From Clostridiales bacterium (GTDB lineage Bacteria; Bacillota; Clostridia; Saccharofermentanales; Saccharofermentanaceae), in the NCBI GenBank assembly GCA_017513085.1, contig JAFWDK010000018.1:36679-100678 (forward strand): a DNA stretch of 64,000 bases, read 5' to 3'. Position 1 is the first letter of the stretch. Every line of letters begins with the position of its first letter. The position numbers were made by a program, and so were the translations under genes. The notes under the pieces are model-generated. The model was given only the letters and a program-made list of their open reading frames with translations. It made no database searches and was not told the DNA's origin. This document shows, piece after piece, positions 50,844 through 60,623 of the stretch.

Positions 50844-52739
50844 CTATTTCTCCACTTTATCTCCAACCTTAACGGTGTTCGGATTTGTAATGACGATCGT
50901 ACTGATACTCGGAACACTTTGTCCTTCAACAGGAGCAATAATAGCATATTCACGATCCGAGTCGATTACAATGACCGTATATTCTCTTGCATAGCCGCTC
51001 TCATTGATATAGATGGAAGCAACTCCACGCTCCAGATCCGGATTGACCAGAGCAGATATCGGTACACGAAGTCCTCTGCTCTTTTCCTTACTTGTCTTCT
51101 GAACGATTTCGATCTTAACCGTACGGCGGTCCAGAAGTCTTTCCACCTGATTATTGGTCTCAAACAAAACGAAGAGTCCTTCTTCAGCATAGGATGCACG
51201 GATCACCTTGCACTCCGAGATCGATATACCTTCAGAAGGGATACGGATCACATGTTTAGACTCAAGCTGGAAATCAGCCAACGTTGCGCCGGGTATTGTG
51301 CAGGCGAAATACTGCACATCATTTTGAACAATACGTAATACCGGTTCATCTTTCTTGACGGAAAGGTCACCGCTGATGATGCTGCCGCACTTCTTACGCA
51401 TATCGGAAAACTGGTAATCCATCATACTCATCAATTGTGTCAGATCAACATCATTCTCATGACCATCAAGTTTATAGGATACGATACCCGGGATCTCTGC
51501 TTTGATTGATGCCGCCCTGGACTCAAGCTGATTCTTCAATCCGGTCTGTGTACGCTTCAAAACAACAAGTTCCTCATTATCAAAATCAATGCTCTCGATA
51601 TTGAGATCGCGCTTTTCCATCAATACGCGGATAGATGAAGAATAACTGGTCATATTGGTCAGATTACCGAGTATAGTATCTTTACGCACAGTAGATATGA
51701 TCGGAGAAATCTCTGAATTGATCTCATTAAAGATCGTCTTCGCCTCATCGACTTTACCTTTTTCCATAAGTTCGCGCTCAATATCAACGATCTGTCTTTC
51801 CACACTTCGAAGTTCTGTCAAAGTGCCCTCCATCTCTTCCGGAATAACCATGGCAAGAAGCTGGTCTCTGAAGACGCGGCTTCCTTCTGTTGCCTGAGTA
51901 AGAACATTACCGCTGTTCGTTGAAATAATTACTTTTTCATCTCTAAGGATCAAAGCTTCCGCTCCGATCGTGTGTTCGATCGAACCTTCTGTTACAAAAG
52001 CATACTTTGGCTTAGCTGCCACATAATCAACGACATAGAGGACAGCAATGCAGAGCACTCCGACCAGGATCGCTACACAGAGAAAAGCATTAAAAGACGC
52101 TTTCAGCGCATCTCTCTTTCTCTTTTTAGCCATGTGATTTCGTCTGACTTCATCCGAGTCAGCAATCTCGTCGACATAAGACGGCGCAGACTGCTCTTTC
52201 AAATCCTTCGGAGCCGAAGAATCATCCTTTTCGTCAATCTTTTTCTTCTTATCTTCGCGTTTTTTCTTCTTGTCCATGTCGGACGAAGCAACCGCACGCA
52301 AGGATCCGTTCTTCTTGTCCCGATCCTGGTTTGAACGGACAGACTCAGGAATACTATTCTCCTCTTCATGGCTCACACGCGATATCATGGGAATACCATT
52401 CTTTACAGATATCGGCTCATCAGCTCTTGCATCACGGATCGGATTTCTTCTATTCATCTTATAAGAAGCCGTATCAGAAGGACGATTGTTATCCGCGAGA
52501 CGTCTTCCCTCGATCGGGCGTCTTCCTTCGATCGGACGTCTGCCTTCTACAGGGCGTCTCTCTCCCCCCCGGACAGGCATCTGCCCCTCAACGGAAAGAC
52601 GCTTACCGGAAAACGGCATAACACCATCTTCAGAACGCTTCGGCATGGACGGACGACTTCCGTTGACATTGCGTTCCGAATTGGACGGACGGTTACCGTT
52701 ATTCGGTTTATTACCCTTACTTGGCTTCTTCTTCGCCAT
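50844..52739 (-). CDS. HlyD-like membrane protein with long repetitive basic N-terminus
   Basis: A 631-residue protein. The first roughly 210 residues are charged, low-complexity and probably cytoplasmic; they include Arg-Arg-Pro-Ile-Glu-Gly repeats (about 61-80). One TM helix follows (about 214-238). The extracytoplasmic part resembles HlyD/RND adaptor proteins: a barrel-sandwich hybrid domain (GAEALILRDEKVIISTNSG), a coiled coil (about 305-415) and a beta-barrel C-terminus. No transporter gene is adjacent, so it is probably not a classic efflux adaptor; its link with yggS and sepF suggests an envelope or division role. Start at 52739 (AAGGG site). Confidence 0.8.
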   Translation of the reverse strand: MAKKKPSKGNKPNNGNRPSNSERNVNGSRPSMPKRSEDGVMPFSGKRLSVEGQMPVRGGERRPVEGRRPIEGRRPIEGRRLADNNRPSDTASYKMNRRNPIRDARADEPISVKNGIPMISRVSHEEENSIPESVRSNQDRDKKNGSLRAVASSDMDKKKKREDKKKKIDEKDDSSAPKDLKEQSAPSYVDEIADSDEVRRNHMAKKRKRDALKASFNAFLCVAILVGVLCIAVLYVVDYVAAKPKYAFVTEGSIEHTIGAEALILRDEKVIISTNSGNVLTQATEGSRVFRDQLLAMVIPEEMEGTLTELRSVERQIVDIERELMEKGKVDEAKTIFNEINSEISPIISTVRKDTILGNLTNMTSYSSSIRVLMEKRDLNIESIDFDNEELVVLKRTQTGLKNQLESRAASIKAEIPGIVSYKLDGHENDVDLTQLMSMMDYQFSDMRKKCGSIISGDLSVKKDEPVLRIVQNDVQYFACTIPGATLADFQLESKHVIRIPSEGISISECKVIRASYAEEGLFVLFETNNQVERLLDRRTVKIEIVQKTSKEKSRGLRVPISALVNPDLERGVASIYINESGYAREYTVIVIDSDREYAIIAPVEGQSVPSISTIVITNPNTVKVGDKVEK

Positions 52740-52741
52740 AT

Positions 52742-54025
52742 TCAACCCTTATTCTTCAGCATTTCAGAGACAGCCAGCATAACTGCAAGCTTCACCTGTT
52801 CAAAAACAAGACCACCCTGCATATATACCATAAAAGGCGGCTTGACCGGTCCATCGGCTGAAAGCTCGATAGACGCTCCCTGTACAAAAGCACCTGCCGC
52901 CATTACGACCTGCGCATCATATCCCGGCATATCCCAAGGTTCCGGTGATACATAAGAATCAACAGGAGAGCAACTCTGTATCATTCTACAAAAGTTTACC
53001 ATTTGTTCCGCATTTGGGAAAGCGACACTTTGCACAATATCTCCGCGCTCGGAATCAAAAGAAGGGTCACATTTACAACCGGCCATAGAAAGCATAGCCG
53101 AAGCAAACACCGCCCCCTTCATGGCTTCTGCGACAATATGTGGGGCCATAAACAGACCTTGCGCAATATCACGATTAAATCCAAGACTCGGACCGACATG
53201 ACTTCCCAGACCAGGCGCCGTCACACGCTCTGCGACACGCTCAACAAGATCTTTTCGACCAGCCACATAGGCACCGGAAGGACAAAGACCGCCACCGGCA
53301 TTCTTGATCAAAGATCCTGCGCAAAGATCCGCTCCAAGAGCACATGGTTCCTGTGTTTCGACAAACTCACCATAGCAGTTGTCTACGAAAACGATTATAT
53401 CTTTTCGAATACCCTTGACCAGATCCACGACCGCCTTGATATCATCGGCGCGCAAGCATCTTCGGGTAGTATAGCCCTTCGATTTTTGAATAAATACAAC
53501 CTTTGTTTCCGGGCGGATCGCAGCACGGATAGCTTCAAGATCCGGAGATCCGTCCTCTTTTAGCTGTACCTCGTTATACTTCATCCCGTAATCCAGAAGC
53601 GAACCGGTAAACCCGTCATCTTCTTTATTCACGCCTAAAGCCGAAGCAAGCGTATCGTACGGACGTCCGCTAACCGCAAGCATTTCTTCGCCAGGCTTTA
53701 AAATGCCGAACAGGCAAGCCACCAGGATCTGCGTACCACATGTAACCTGGATACGGACATATGCCGCCTCTGCTCCGAAAAGCTCAGCATACATTTCTTC
53801 GATCTTTTCTCTTCCGATATCGTCATAACCATAGCCTGTCGTTGCACCAAGATGTGCTTCGGCAAAGCGTGCATGACGAAAAGCTTCCAGGACACGAAGC
53901 TGATTGATCTCGCGTGTTTTTTCAATCTTTTCAAATACAGATGAAGCGGTGGTCATCGCTTCATTAGCCATCTCAACCACCGCATCACTGATTCCGAACA
54001 TTGTTTTGTAAGGATCGATCTTCAT
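52742..54025 (-). CDS. Methionine gamma-lyase family PLP enzyme (YnbB/aluminium-resistance type)
   Basis: A 427-residue fold-I PLP enzyme of the family often annotated as methionine gamma-lyase or aluminium-resistance protein. The PLP lysine is probably that in AGSLIKNAGGGLCPSG. Other signatures are LGATTGYGYDDIGREKIEEM, IQVTCGTQILVACLFG and VFVDNCYGEFVETQEP. The true substrate of this branch is not settled. The ATG at 54025 shares its A with the ACT gene's stop (TGATG), and GAGGAGG lies upstream. The HlyD-like gene follows 2 bases after its stop. Confidence 0.9.
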   Translation of the reverse strand: MKIDPYKTMFGISDAVVEMANEAMTTASSVFEKIEKTREINQLRVLEAFRHARFAEAHLGATTGYGYDDIGREKIEEMYAELFGAEAAYVRIQVTCGTQILVACLFGILKPGEEMLAVSGRPYDTLASALGVNKEDDGFTGSLLDYGMKYNEVQLKEDGSPDLEAIRAAIRPETKVVFIQKSKGYTTRRCLRADDIKAVVDLVKGIRKDIIVFVDNCYGEFVETQEPCALGADLCAGSLIKNAGGGLCPSGAYVAGRKDLVERVAERVTAPGLGSHVGPSLGFNRDIAQGLFMAPHIVAEAMKGAVFASAMLSMAGCKCDPSFDSERGDIVQSVAFPNAEQMVNFCRMIQSCSPVDSYVSPEPWDMPGYDAQVVMAAGAFVQGASIELSADGPVKPPFMVYMQGGLVFEQVKLAVMLAVSEMLKNKG

Positions 54026-54456
54026 CAAATACCATAAACCTCCTCAGGTTTCAATATCCTGATCCCGGCCTCTTCAAACTTCTTGATGACAGGATCGAAA
54101 TTCTGAACACGGATCACCATGACGGCATCGGAAGATGCACGTCCGACAAATCCATAGATATATTCCATAGACTCTCCGGTCTCCGAGAAAACCGAAAGTG
54201 CCTGATCAAGCGTACCGGCTCTATCAGGGATCGCAATTGCCAGCACCGGAGTCATACTTACCGTAAATCCGGATTCCGTCAAGACTGAAACAGCCTCTTC
54301 AGGCTTATCCAGGATCATTCGAAGAATTCCGTAATCTGATCCGTCTGCTACAAAAAGTGCACGGATATCAATATTAGCCTTGCCAAGTGTCTTCGTAACC
54401 TCTGCCAGGCGGCCGAAAGAATTCTCGATAAAGACGTTGATCTGTTTAACTAACAT
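54025..54456 (-). CDS. Tandem ACT-domain protein
   Basis: A 143-residue protein made of two ACT domains (about 1-68 and 70-140). VFIENSFGRLAEVTKTLGKA and IAIPDRAGTLDQALSVFSE are the two ligand-binding loops. ACT domains bind amino acids and regulate metabolism. Proteins of this size commonly sit next to iorAB or phenylacetate-CoA ligase genes, where they may sense aromatic amino acids. The start at 54456 has a GGGAGGG site. It is 54 bases after iorB and coupled to the next gene. Confidence 0.9.
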   Translation of the reverse strand: MLVKQINVFIENSFGRLAEVTKTLGKANIDIRALFVADGSDYGILRMILDKPEEAVSVLTESGFTVSMTPVLAIAIPDRAGTLDQALSVFSETGESMEYIYGFVGRASSDAVMVIRVQNFDPVIKKFEEAGIRILKPEEVYGI

Positions 54457-54510
54457 ATTGGATCCCTCCCTTGCGCTTATATTCTCATTATACCGCAAAA
54501 GCACTTGTTT

Positions 54511-55107
54511 TTAGGAAAAAAGTGCGCGGCCTTTGTTAAATGCCTGTAAATTCATCGGGATCAGCTTGGCTTTAGAAGCAAACGCCTCATTGATCGCTTC
54601 CTCCCAGAGTGCCTGATCAATATCCATTCCGGCAGAAAGAGCACCTACCATTACCATATTTACAGCCTTGGAACTTCCACACTCGAGAGCTGCGGAAAGA
54701 GCATCAAATTCGAGTATCTTCGCCGAAGACATGTCAGCGCCCTTGAGAGATTCATAGATATTCTCCGGATACTCGGCATTACCGAGAAGTACCGGAAGAC
54801 TCTTGATCTTCTGGGAATTGACAAGAAGCGTACCGTCTTTCTTCAGGAGATTTGCCCATCGAACTGCCTCAACTTCTTCAAAAGCGAGAACATAATCAGC
54901 CATGCCTTCTTCCACGATCGGAGAATAGACTTTCTCACCCATTCTTACATATGTGATAACGGAACCGCCACGCTGGCTCATACCATGAACTTCAGATACC
55001 TTAATGTCCCAGCCGAGCTTCAGAGCAAGAATACCCAGGAGCTTTCCGGCGATCAAGGTTCCCTGTCCGCCAACACCGGCGAGTACGATCGAAACATTCT
55101 TTGCCAT
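54511..55107 (-). CDS. iorB: Indolepyruvate ferredoxin oxidoreductase, beta subunit
   Basis: The small subunit of the enzyme that converts aryl pyruvates from Trp, Phe or Tyr breakdown to aryl-acetyl-CoA with ferredoxin. The 198 residues start MAKNVSIVLAGVGGQGTLIA, with the GVGGQG loop of the POR/KGOR gamma domain, then SEVHGMSQRGGSV. The start at 55107 is chosen for its AAGGAGG site. It lies 1 base after iorA. Confidence 0.94.
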   Translation of the reverse strand: MAKNVSIVLAGVGGQGTLIAGKLLGILALKLGWDIKVSEVHGMSQRGGSVITYVRMGEKVYSPIVEEGMADYVLAFEEVEAVRWANLLKKDGTLLVNSQKIKSLPVLLGNAEYPENIYESLKGADMSSAKILEFDALSAALECGSSKAVNMVMVGALSAGMDIDQALWEEAINEAFASKAKLIPMNLQAFNKGRALFS

Positions 55108-55108
55108 A

Positions 55109-56878
55109 TTATGCTTCCTCCTTCTTGCTGAGTGCATCGAACTTACACATATTGATGCAAAGACCACATGCGTTACATGCTTCCGGATCGATGACCGGCT
55201 TCTTATCAGGTCCTGCAACAAGTGCCGGACACATGATACGTGAGCAAGCACCACACTTCTTGCACTTCTCATCATCCAATACGATCGAAACACCCTTCGG
55301 CTTCTTTCCAGTCGGGATCAAAGCGCAAGGACGGCGAACAATGATAACGGAAACACAGTCTTTTGCGATCTCTTCTTTAACAACCTGCTCCACGCCGAAA
55401 GTATCGACCGGGTCTACAGTACGTACGGAAGTTACACCCACACTTCTGCAGAGAGTCTCCAGATCGATCGCCGGAGCCGGCTGCAAACGGATATTCTTTC
55501 CGGAAGCCGGATTCTGCTGATGTCCTGTCATACCGGTGATCGAGTTATCCAGGATCATAACGGTGATCGAACTCTGATTATATACAGCATTGATAAGGTT
55601 CGTAATACCGGAATGCAGGAATGTGGAATCGCCGATAACGGCTACCGTCTTCTTGCTGTCTGCTCCGTCAGAAGCCTTGTCGAAACCATGCGCCATACCG
55701 ACGGATGCACCCATGCACACGGAAACATCCATTGCAGAAGTCGGCGGGAGAGTACCAAGTGTATAACATCCGATATCACCCATGACCTGAACCTTCAGAC
55801 GATTCAGCGCAAGGAACATACCCTTATGCGGACAGCCGGCACAAAGAAGCGGCGGACGTCCCGGAGCGGTAGGAAGCTTGTCGAGGTCAAGTGCTTTTTC
55901 CGGAAGAGGCTCGGAAGACAATGCCGAGCGGATCATTCTTGCATTATATTCACCTTGAAGCGTGAACAGAGATTTGCCTTCGCAAGCAATGCCTGCAGCC
56001 TTGATCTCGGTTTCCATGAACGGGTCAAGTTCTTCAACGATGACCAGACGATCGACCTTGGACGCAAAATCACGGATCAGATCCATCGGCAACGGCCAAA
56101 CACAACCGAGCTTTAATACGGAAGCTTCCGGAGCGCCCTCTTTCACATACTGATACGAAGCACCGGCAGTAACAATACCGATCTTTGTATCGTTCATCTC
56201 GATCTTATGAATGCCCATACCCAGGAATTCTTCGTTGGAAGCCTTCTGGATATCCAATGTACGCTGCTCTACAACAACATGGCGCTTGATCGCCATCGCC
56301 GGCATCATGACGTACTTGCTGACATTCTTTTCATATGGACGCACGACGATATCCTCAGGCTCGCCAAGTTCCACGATAGAACGGGAATGAGAAACACGAG
56401 TATGCATACGAAGGATAACCGGAGTATCAAATCTCTCGGAAAGAGAAAATGCCATCTTGGCAAAATCCTTGCATTCCTGGCTATCAGAAGGCTCGAGGAT
56501 CATGAGTTTGGCAGCACGTCCGTAATTACGGCTGTCCTGCTCATCCTGGGAACTGTGCATGCCCGGATCATCCGCGACCACAAACACCAGACCACCATTG
56601 ACACCCTCATAAGCTGCCGTAAACATCGGGTCTGCCGCCACATTCATACCGACATGCTTCATGCACGTCATGGCTCTGGCACCACGAATACTCGCACCAA
56701 TCGCGACCTCTGAAGCAACCTTCTCGTTTGTTGCCCACTCACAATAAATGCGATCATACGTTGCGATGGTTTCCGTGATCTCTGTGCTCGGTGTGCCCGG
56801 ATAGGAGGATACTACCTTGACTCCTGCCTCAAAAGCACCACGCGCAACAGCTTCGTTACCTAACATAATCTGTTTCAA
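55109..56878 (-). CDS. iorA: Indolepyruvate ferredoxin oxidoreductase, alpha subunit
   Basis: A 589-residue thiamine diphosphate-dependent subunit working with IorB. The N-terminal pyrimidine-binding domain starts MKQIMLGNEAVARG, followed by SSYPGTPSTEITE. The TPP domain has PLLCAGCPHKGMF and VIGDSTFLHSGITNLINAV. Two 4Fe-4S motifs end the protein (CKKCGACSRIMCP, CNACGLCINMCKF). I favour the TTG at 56878: GAGG lies 8 bases upstream and family members begin MK(Q/K)xMxGNEA. A GTG at 56887 is the alternative. An extended -10 TGATACAAT lies upstream. It leads the iorA-iorB-ACT-MGL-HlyD-yggS run. Confidence 0.95.
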   Translation of the reverse strand: MKQIMLGNEAVARGAFEAGVKVVSSYPGTPSTEITETIATYDRIYCEWATNEKVASEVAIGASIRGARAMTCMKHVGMNVAADPMFTAAYEGVNGGLVFVVADDPGMHSSQDEQDSRNYGRAAKLMILEPSDSQECKDFAKMAFSLSERFDTPVILRMHTRVSHSRSIVELGEPEDIVVRPYEKNVSKYVMMPAMAIKRHVVVEQRTLDIQKASNEEFLGMGIHKIEMNDTKIGIVTAGASYQYVKEGAPEASVLKLGCVWPLPMDLIRDFASKVDRLVIVEELDPFMETEIKAAGIACEGKSLFTLQGEYNARMIRSALSSEPLPEKALDLDKLPTAPGRPPLLCAGCPHKGMFLALNRLKVQVMGDIGCYTLGTLPPTSAMDVSVCMGASVGMAHGFDKASDGADSKKTVAVIGDSTFLHSGITNLINAVYNQSSITVMILDNSITGMTGHQQNPASGKNIRLQPAPAIDLETLCRSVGVTSVRTVDPVDTFGVEQVVKEEIAKDCVSVIIVRRPCALIPTGKKPKGVSIVLDDEKCKKCGACSRIMCPALVAGPDKKPVIDPEACNACGLCINMCKFDALSKKEEA

Positions 56879-56973
56879 TTTGCGCACCTCGATTCTATGT
56901 TATACGATTTACATCGATTTAAGACACTTTATCTATTGTATCACGAAACAGAGATTTGCGTGCGAAGAAATCA

Positions 56974-58605
56974 TCACTTCTCATCAACGGCCGACTTATC
57001 TACACCCGTCTTATCAAGTTTCGGGGAGATCACGTCTTCCGGCATGTCAGCAAAAGCTCTGTCGATGACTTTCTTGTCCAGTTTCGGTGAGATCCATGAA
57101 ACGATCGGAACCAGCACGATTCCAAACAACATGGCAAAAGCACCTGCATTGATCGGTGAGGCAAGGTTGATCGGAAGACCTGTCGGGAACTTGAAACTAT
57201 GTCCGAACAGTGCACCATTGCTGAGAATAAGGTGGGAAACCGTGATGCCGACACCACTGATAAAGGAAGCCCAGACCGCAGCTTTGGTAACACCCTTCCA
57301 GAAAAGACCGTAAAGGAACGGTGCCAGGAAGGAACCGGCCATTGCGCCCCAGGAGATAGACATCAATTTAGTAATGTACATATCGTTGGAACGGTAAGAA
57401 TAAATAGCCAGCATCATGGAAACCAGAACAAAGAATGCAAGGAGAAGACGGATAATGCTTACCTTCTTCTTCTCATTCATGTCCTTGATCACGTTGTCAG
57501 CCAGAACGTCCAGCGTAATCGTCGAACTGGAAGTAAGTACGAGAGATGTCAGTGTAGACATGGAAGCCGAAAGAACGAGAACAACGAGGATCGCTACCAG
57601 GATCTTCGGAACAGCCATATCCAGCATTTGCGGAACGATCGTGTCCATATTCAGTGCGCCCTTTGTGGCATCATGCTGGACGAAGATACGTCCGAAACCA
57701 CCCATGAAGTAGGATCCACCGGCAATGATCACTGCAAAGACAGTGGATACGATCGTAGCGGTATGAACAGACTTGTCATCCTTAATGGAATAGAACTTCT
57801 GCACCATCTGCGGAAGACCCCATGTACCCAAAGAAGTAAGGATCACCACGCCAAGCAGATTCAATGGTTCAGGACCGAACAGCGAAGCATACACGCCTTG
57901 GAAGGAAGAACCATTCGCTGCCGGGATCTGAGAAAGCTTCTCCATGGAAGACATCATTCCGCCGTTATAGTTCAGCACACAAAGGATCGTCATGGTAATA
58001 CCCACGATCATGATGAGACCCTGAATAAAGTCGTTGATTGCCGTGGACATATAACCGCCGAGAATAACGTATGTTGCAGCCAGAAGGCTCATTACGACAA
58101 TGCAGATCTCATATCCATAGGAAATACGATTCAGACGAAGCGCAGAGGTAAACAGGTAAGACAGACCATTGAATACCGATGCGGAATACGGGATCATAAA
58201 GATAAAGATGATCAAAGCCGCGGCAATGCGCAAAGCTTTGGAATTATAACGTTTTCCGAAGAAATCAGGCATTGTATTGGTATTCAGCGTCTTCGTCATG
58301 ATACGGCAACGCTTACCAAGTACAACCCATGCAGCCAGGCTTCCGACAAAAGCGTTTCCAAGACCGATCCACAATGCGGAAACACCGAAATCCCAACCGA
58401 ATTTACCTGCATAACCGATAAAAATAACAGCGGAGAAATATGTGGCACCGAATGAAAAAGCGGTCAGCCACGGGCCTACCTTTCTGCCTCCGAGTACAAA
58501 AGAAGAAACATCTTTCGTGTTCTTTCTCGAGTACACGCCTACTGAAATAATCATTGCGAAGAACACGACAATGACTACTCCGTACAATAAATCGAGAGTA
58601 TCCAT
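56974..58605 (-). CDS. Sodium:solute symporter family transporter
   Basis: A 543-residue inner membrane permease of the SSS family with about 13 hydrophobic segments. SFVLGGRKVGPWLTAFSFGA, TYFSAVIFIGYAGKFGWDFG and VLVLSASMSTLTSLVLTSSS match the SSS core, the last including the Ser residues of the sodium site. The closest known group by eye is PutP/pantothenate-like; the substrate is unknown. The cytoplasmic tail contains ISPKLDK twice (about 498 and 527). It lies 95 bases before iorA, so it could import an aromatic acid or amino acid, but that is speculation. Confidence 0.9.
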   Translation of the reverse strand: MDTLDLLYGVVIVVFFAMIISVGVYSRKNTKDVSSFVLGGRKVGPWLTAFSFGATYFSAVIFIGYAGKFGWDFGVSALWIGLGNAFVGSLAAWVVLGKRCRIMTKTLNTNTMPDFFGKRYNSKALRIAAALIIFIFMIPYSASVFNGLSYLFTSALRLNRISYGYEICIVVMSLLAATYVILGGYMSTAINDFIQGLIMIVGITMTILCVLNYNGGMMSSMEKLSQIPAANGSSFQGVYASLFGPEPLNLLGVVILTSLGTWGLPQMVQKFYSIKDDKSVHTATIVSTVFAVIIAGGSYFMGGFGRIFVQHDATKGALNMDTIVPQMLDMAVPKILVAILVVLVLSASMSTLTSLVLTSSSTITLDVLADNVIKDMNEKKKVSIIRLLLAFFVLVSMMLAIYSYRSNDMYITKLMSISWGAMAGSFLAPFLYGLFWKGVTKAAVWASFISGVGITVSHLILSNGALFGHSFKFPTGLPINLASPINAGAFAMLFGIVLVPIVSWISPKLDKKVIDRAFADMPEDVISPKLDKTGVDKSAVDEK

Positions 58606-58689
58606 ATACTACCATCCTTCTGCTGCCTATACCCCTTGGCAGCCCTACAATTTGATTTGCCTGAAAACAGGCACAAAAACTTCATTCTC

Positions 58690-58717
58690 ATGATATCAGA
58701 GAACAGAAAAGATGCAA
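58690..58717 (-). promoter_or_regulatory. Symporter promoter
   Basis: TTGCAT (58712-58717), a 16-base spacer and TATCAT (58690-58695). The leader of about 80 bases contains a small TGCCTG/CAGGCA hairpin and a GCTGCC/GGCAGC hairpin just before the ribosome site, which might modulate translation. Confidence 0.6.
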
Positions 58718-58751
58718 GTGATTTTGCCGAATTTGTATCGAAATGCGACGA

Positions 58752-59531
58752 TCAGATCTCGATCGTAACTCCTGCCGAGATGGAATGAAGTCTCGGACCG
58801 ACATTATCTTTCAAAAACAGATATTGCTCTTTACCGGTGCAGTGACACGTATAAAACTCTGCTCCGGAATCTTTCAGTGCCCGGGACACCTCCAGCAGAA
58901 GCTCTTCATCCCAGAGGACATCATATTTCATAGTATGCAGACCGCCGACAAAACAATCGAAAGATTTCCCGTAGATAAGATTTACGATTCCCTTATGGGT
59001 ACACCCACTAAAAATATATGTCTTATACCATTCCCGTATCTGAAGATACATCTCGTGATCGTAGGTTTCTTTCTCCATGTATTTTCCGCGTTTAACCTTC
59101 TGCCCGAACGTATCAGCAGCTTTTCTCGGTTTTTTCAACGTAACAAAGGAAATCTCGGGATCGATCGTAATGTCTTCTCTCACCTTGATCAGCCGCGGAT
59201 GGCCATCCATGGTCTCATCCATACCGATATACTCATTATTGCCATTGTAATGCGGTTCAAATACCTGCTCATGCATATAAATATTCGCATGCTTATTCAG
59301 ATCAAGGAAAGTCTCCATCCCGGTACTGTGGTCATTATGACCGTGAGATAAAAAAGCAATATCAACAGTGGACAGATCGATACCGAGTTTCACGGCATTT
59401 TCGGCAAAGACAGCACTATGACCAAAATCAAAAAGGATCCTATGCTTTCTTGTCTCTATATACAGACTAAGGCCATGCTCAGTAGCTAGACCACACTCGC
59501 TGGTATTCTCAGACAAAACAGTAACTTTCAT
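58752..59531 (-). CDS. MBL-fold metallo-hydrolase
   Basis: A 259-residue metallo-beta-lactamase-fold protein. Metal ligands are visible: LSHGHNDHSTG (HxHxDH), FSGCTHKGIVN and VGGLHTM. HRILFDFGHSAVFAENAVKL resembles the branch annotated as dihydropterin-phosphate synthase-like or general MBL hydrolases in anaerobes and archaea. Substrate unknown. The ATG at 59531 follows the lipoprotein stop by 6 bases; the ribosome site is weak, which suggests coupling. Confidence 0.87.
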   Translation of the reverse strand: MKVTVLSENTSECGLATEHGLSLYIETRKHRILFDFGHSAVFAENAVKLGIDLSTVDIAFLSHGHNDHSTGMETFLDLNKHANIYMHEQVFEPHYNGNNEYIGMDETMDGHPRLIKVREDITIDPEISFVTLKKPRKAADTFGQKVKRGKYMEKETYDHEMYLQIREWYKTYIFSGCTHKGIVNLIYGKSFDCFVGGLHTMKYDVLWDEELLLEVSRALKDSGAEFYTCHCTGKEQYLFLKDNVGPRLHSISAGVTIEI

Positions 59532-59537
59532 ATTCAA

Positions 59538-60563
59538 TCAACCCATTATATCCATAGAGACCCAGAAATTCGCATATTCTACCATATAATCATCATTCTC
59601 CCTTGCCGTCTCAGGGATCTCTGCATAGACGATCTTATCTCCACACCAGTAATACAAATTAACGCCATCAAAACTCATATCCCGTGCATATCCCCATTCC
59701 TGAGACATATAGTAATACTGGATATCGTCCTGACCAGGATCAGAGTGCAGCTCAAAATAATTCTTCGCATCTTCCGTTGACGCAAAACAATATAACACAT
59801 ACTTTGCCTGGCTTTTTCCTCTTCCGGAATCCAGAATATATCGTACACTCTGCCCGTCCAAGCCATACTTCGTTACGTCATCACCTTCGATTTTGTTAAC
59901 GATAATATCATCTTTTCTAACAATATCTATGGCATAACGGAAATTCACATCATTAATTACCGCATGCCGGTAAAATGCCTGTGAATCCGCTTTAGAAGTC
60001 TCAAAAACAGTTCCGATCGGCGGAATGGTACGTCCTTCTGAAACGACCATAAACATTTCTCCGTATATATCTTCGATCAGTTCTTTGAGATTATTAACTA
60101 TCCAGACATTATATTTAATATTAAATACAACTGTTATTTCCGATGTTTTATACTTATTTTTACTCTGTTGTTCTATCGCTTGTGAATAATACTCCAAATC
60201 ACCCAAGGTAGGAGCTCCGCGATAAGCAGAAGTAAAATCCGGCAAAGTCAAGAACACATCAAAGTAGACTTTCTGATTGACCTGACGGACATTATCCATA
60301 TAAACGTCATATTGAGCTTTTTCCATGACCTTCGATACAAACGCATCTTCCTTATAACGTCTCAGGATAAGGAAATCATTCGCATCCATATATGCCTGTG
60401 CGGATAGTTTGTCCAGATCACGTGTTAAGACGTTTTCCATAAACTCATCAATATGTACCTGGCATTCTTCTCTTTCGAAATATACATTATTACATCCCGT
60501 CATCGAAAACATAACAGATAGAATGATCATTATACCTAAGCTTAATGAAAAGAGCCGCTTCAC
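59538..60563 (-). CDS. Lipoprotein of unknown function, paralogue of the next gene
   Basis: A 341-residue lipoprotein: signal peptide MKRLFSLSLGIMIILSVM with lipobox MTGC. The following 130 residues (CQVHIDEFMENVL ... VWIVNNLKELIEDIYGEMF) parallel the neighbouring protein, with an NTF2- or DUF5105-like alpha+beta pattern. A second domain (about 185-341) ends in a Trp/Tyr-rich stretch. The GTG at 60563 is chosen because GGAGG lies 5 bases upstream. Function not recognised. It is 60 bases after its paralogue and 6 before the MBL gene. Confidence 0.78.
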   Translation of the reverse strand: MKRLFSLSLGIMIILSVMFSMTGCNNVYFEREECQVHIDEFMENVLTRDLDKLSAQAYMDANDFLILRRYKEDAFVSKVMEKAQYDVYMDNVRQVNQKVYFDVFLTLPDFTSAYRGAPTLGDLEYYSQAIEQQSKNKYKTSEITVVFNIKYNVWIVNNLKELIEDIYGEMFMVVSEGRTIPPIGTVFETSKADSQAFYRHAVINDVNFRYAIDIVRKDDIIVNKIEGDDVTKYGLDGQSVRYILDSGRGKSQAKYVLYCFASTEDAKNYFELHSDPGQDDIQYYYMSQEWGYARDMSFDGVNLYYWCGDKIVYAEIPETARENDDYMVEYANFWVSMDIMG

Positions 60564-60623
60564 AATAACCTCCAAAAGGATCCCTGCATTCCTTTATCAT
60601 TTTAGCATAAATCAAGTCATGGT

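Noticed and set aside
57199..58455. A 418-codon plus-strand open frame
   Set aside because: Antisense to the sodium:solute symporter; rich in His, Asn and Arg with no membrane or domain pattern.
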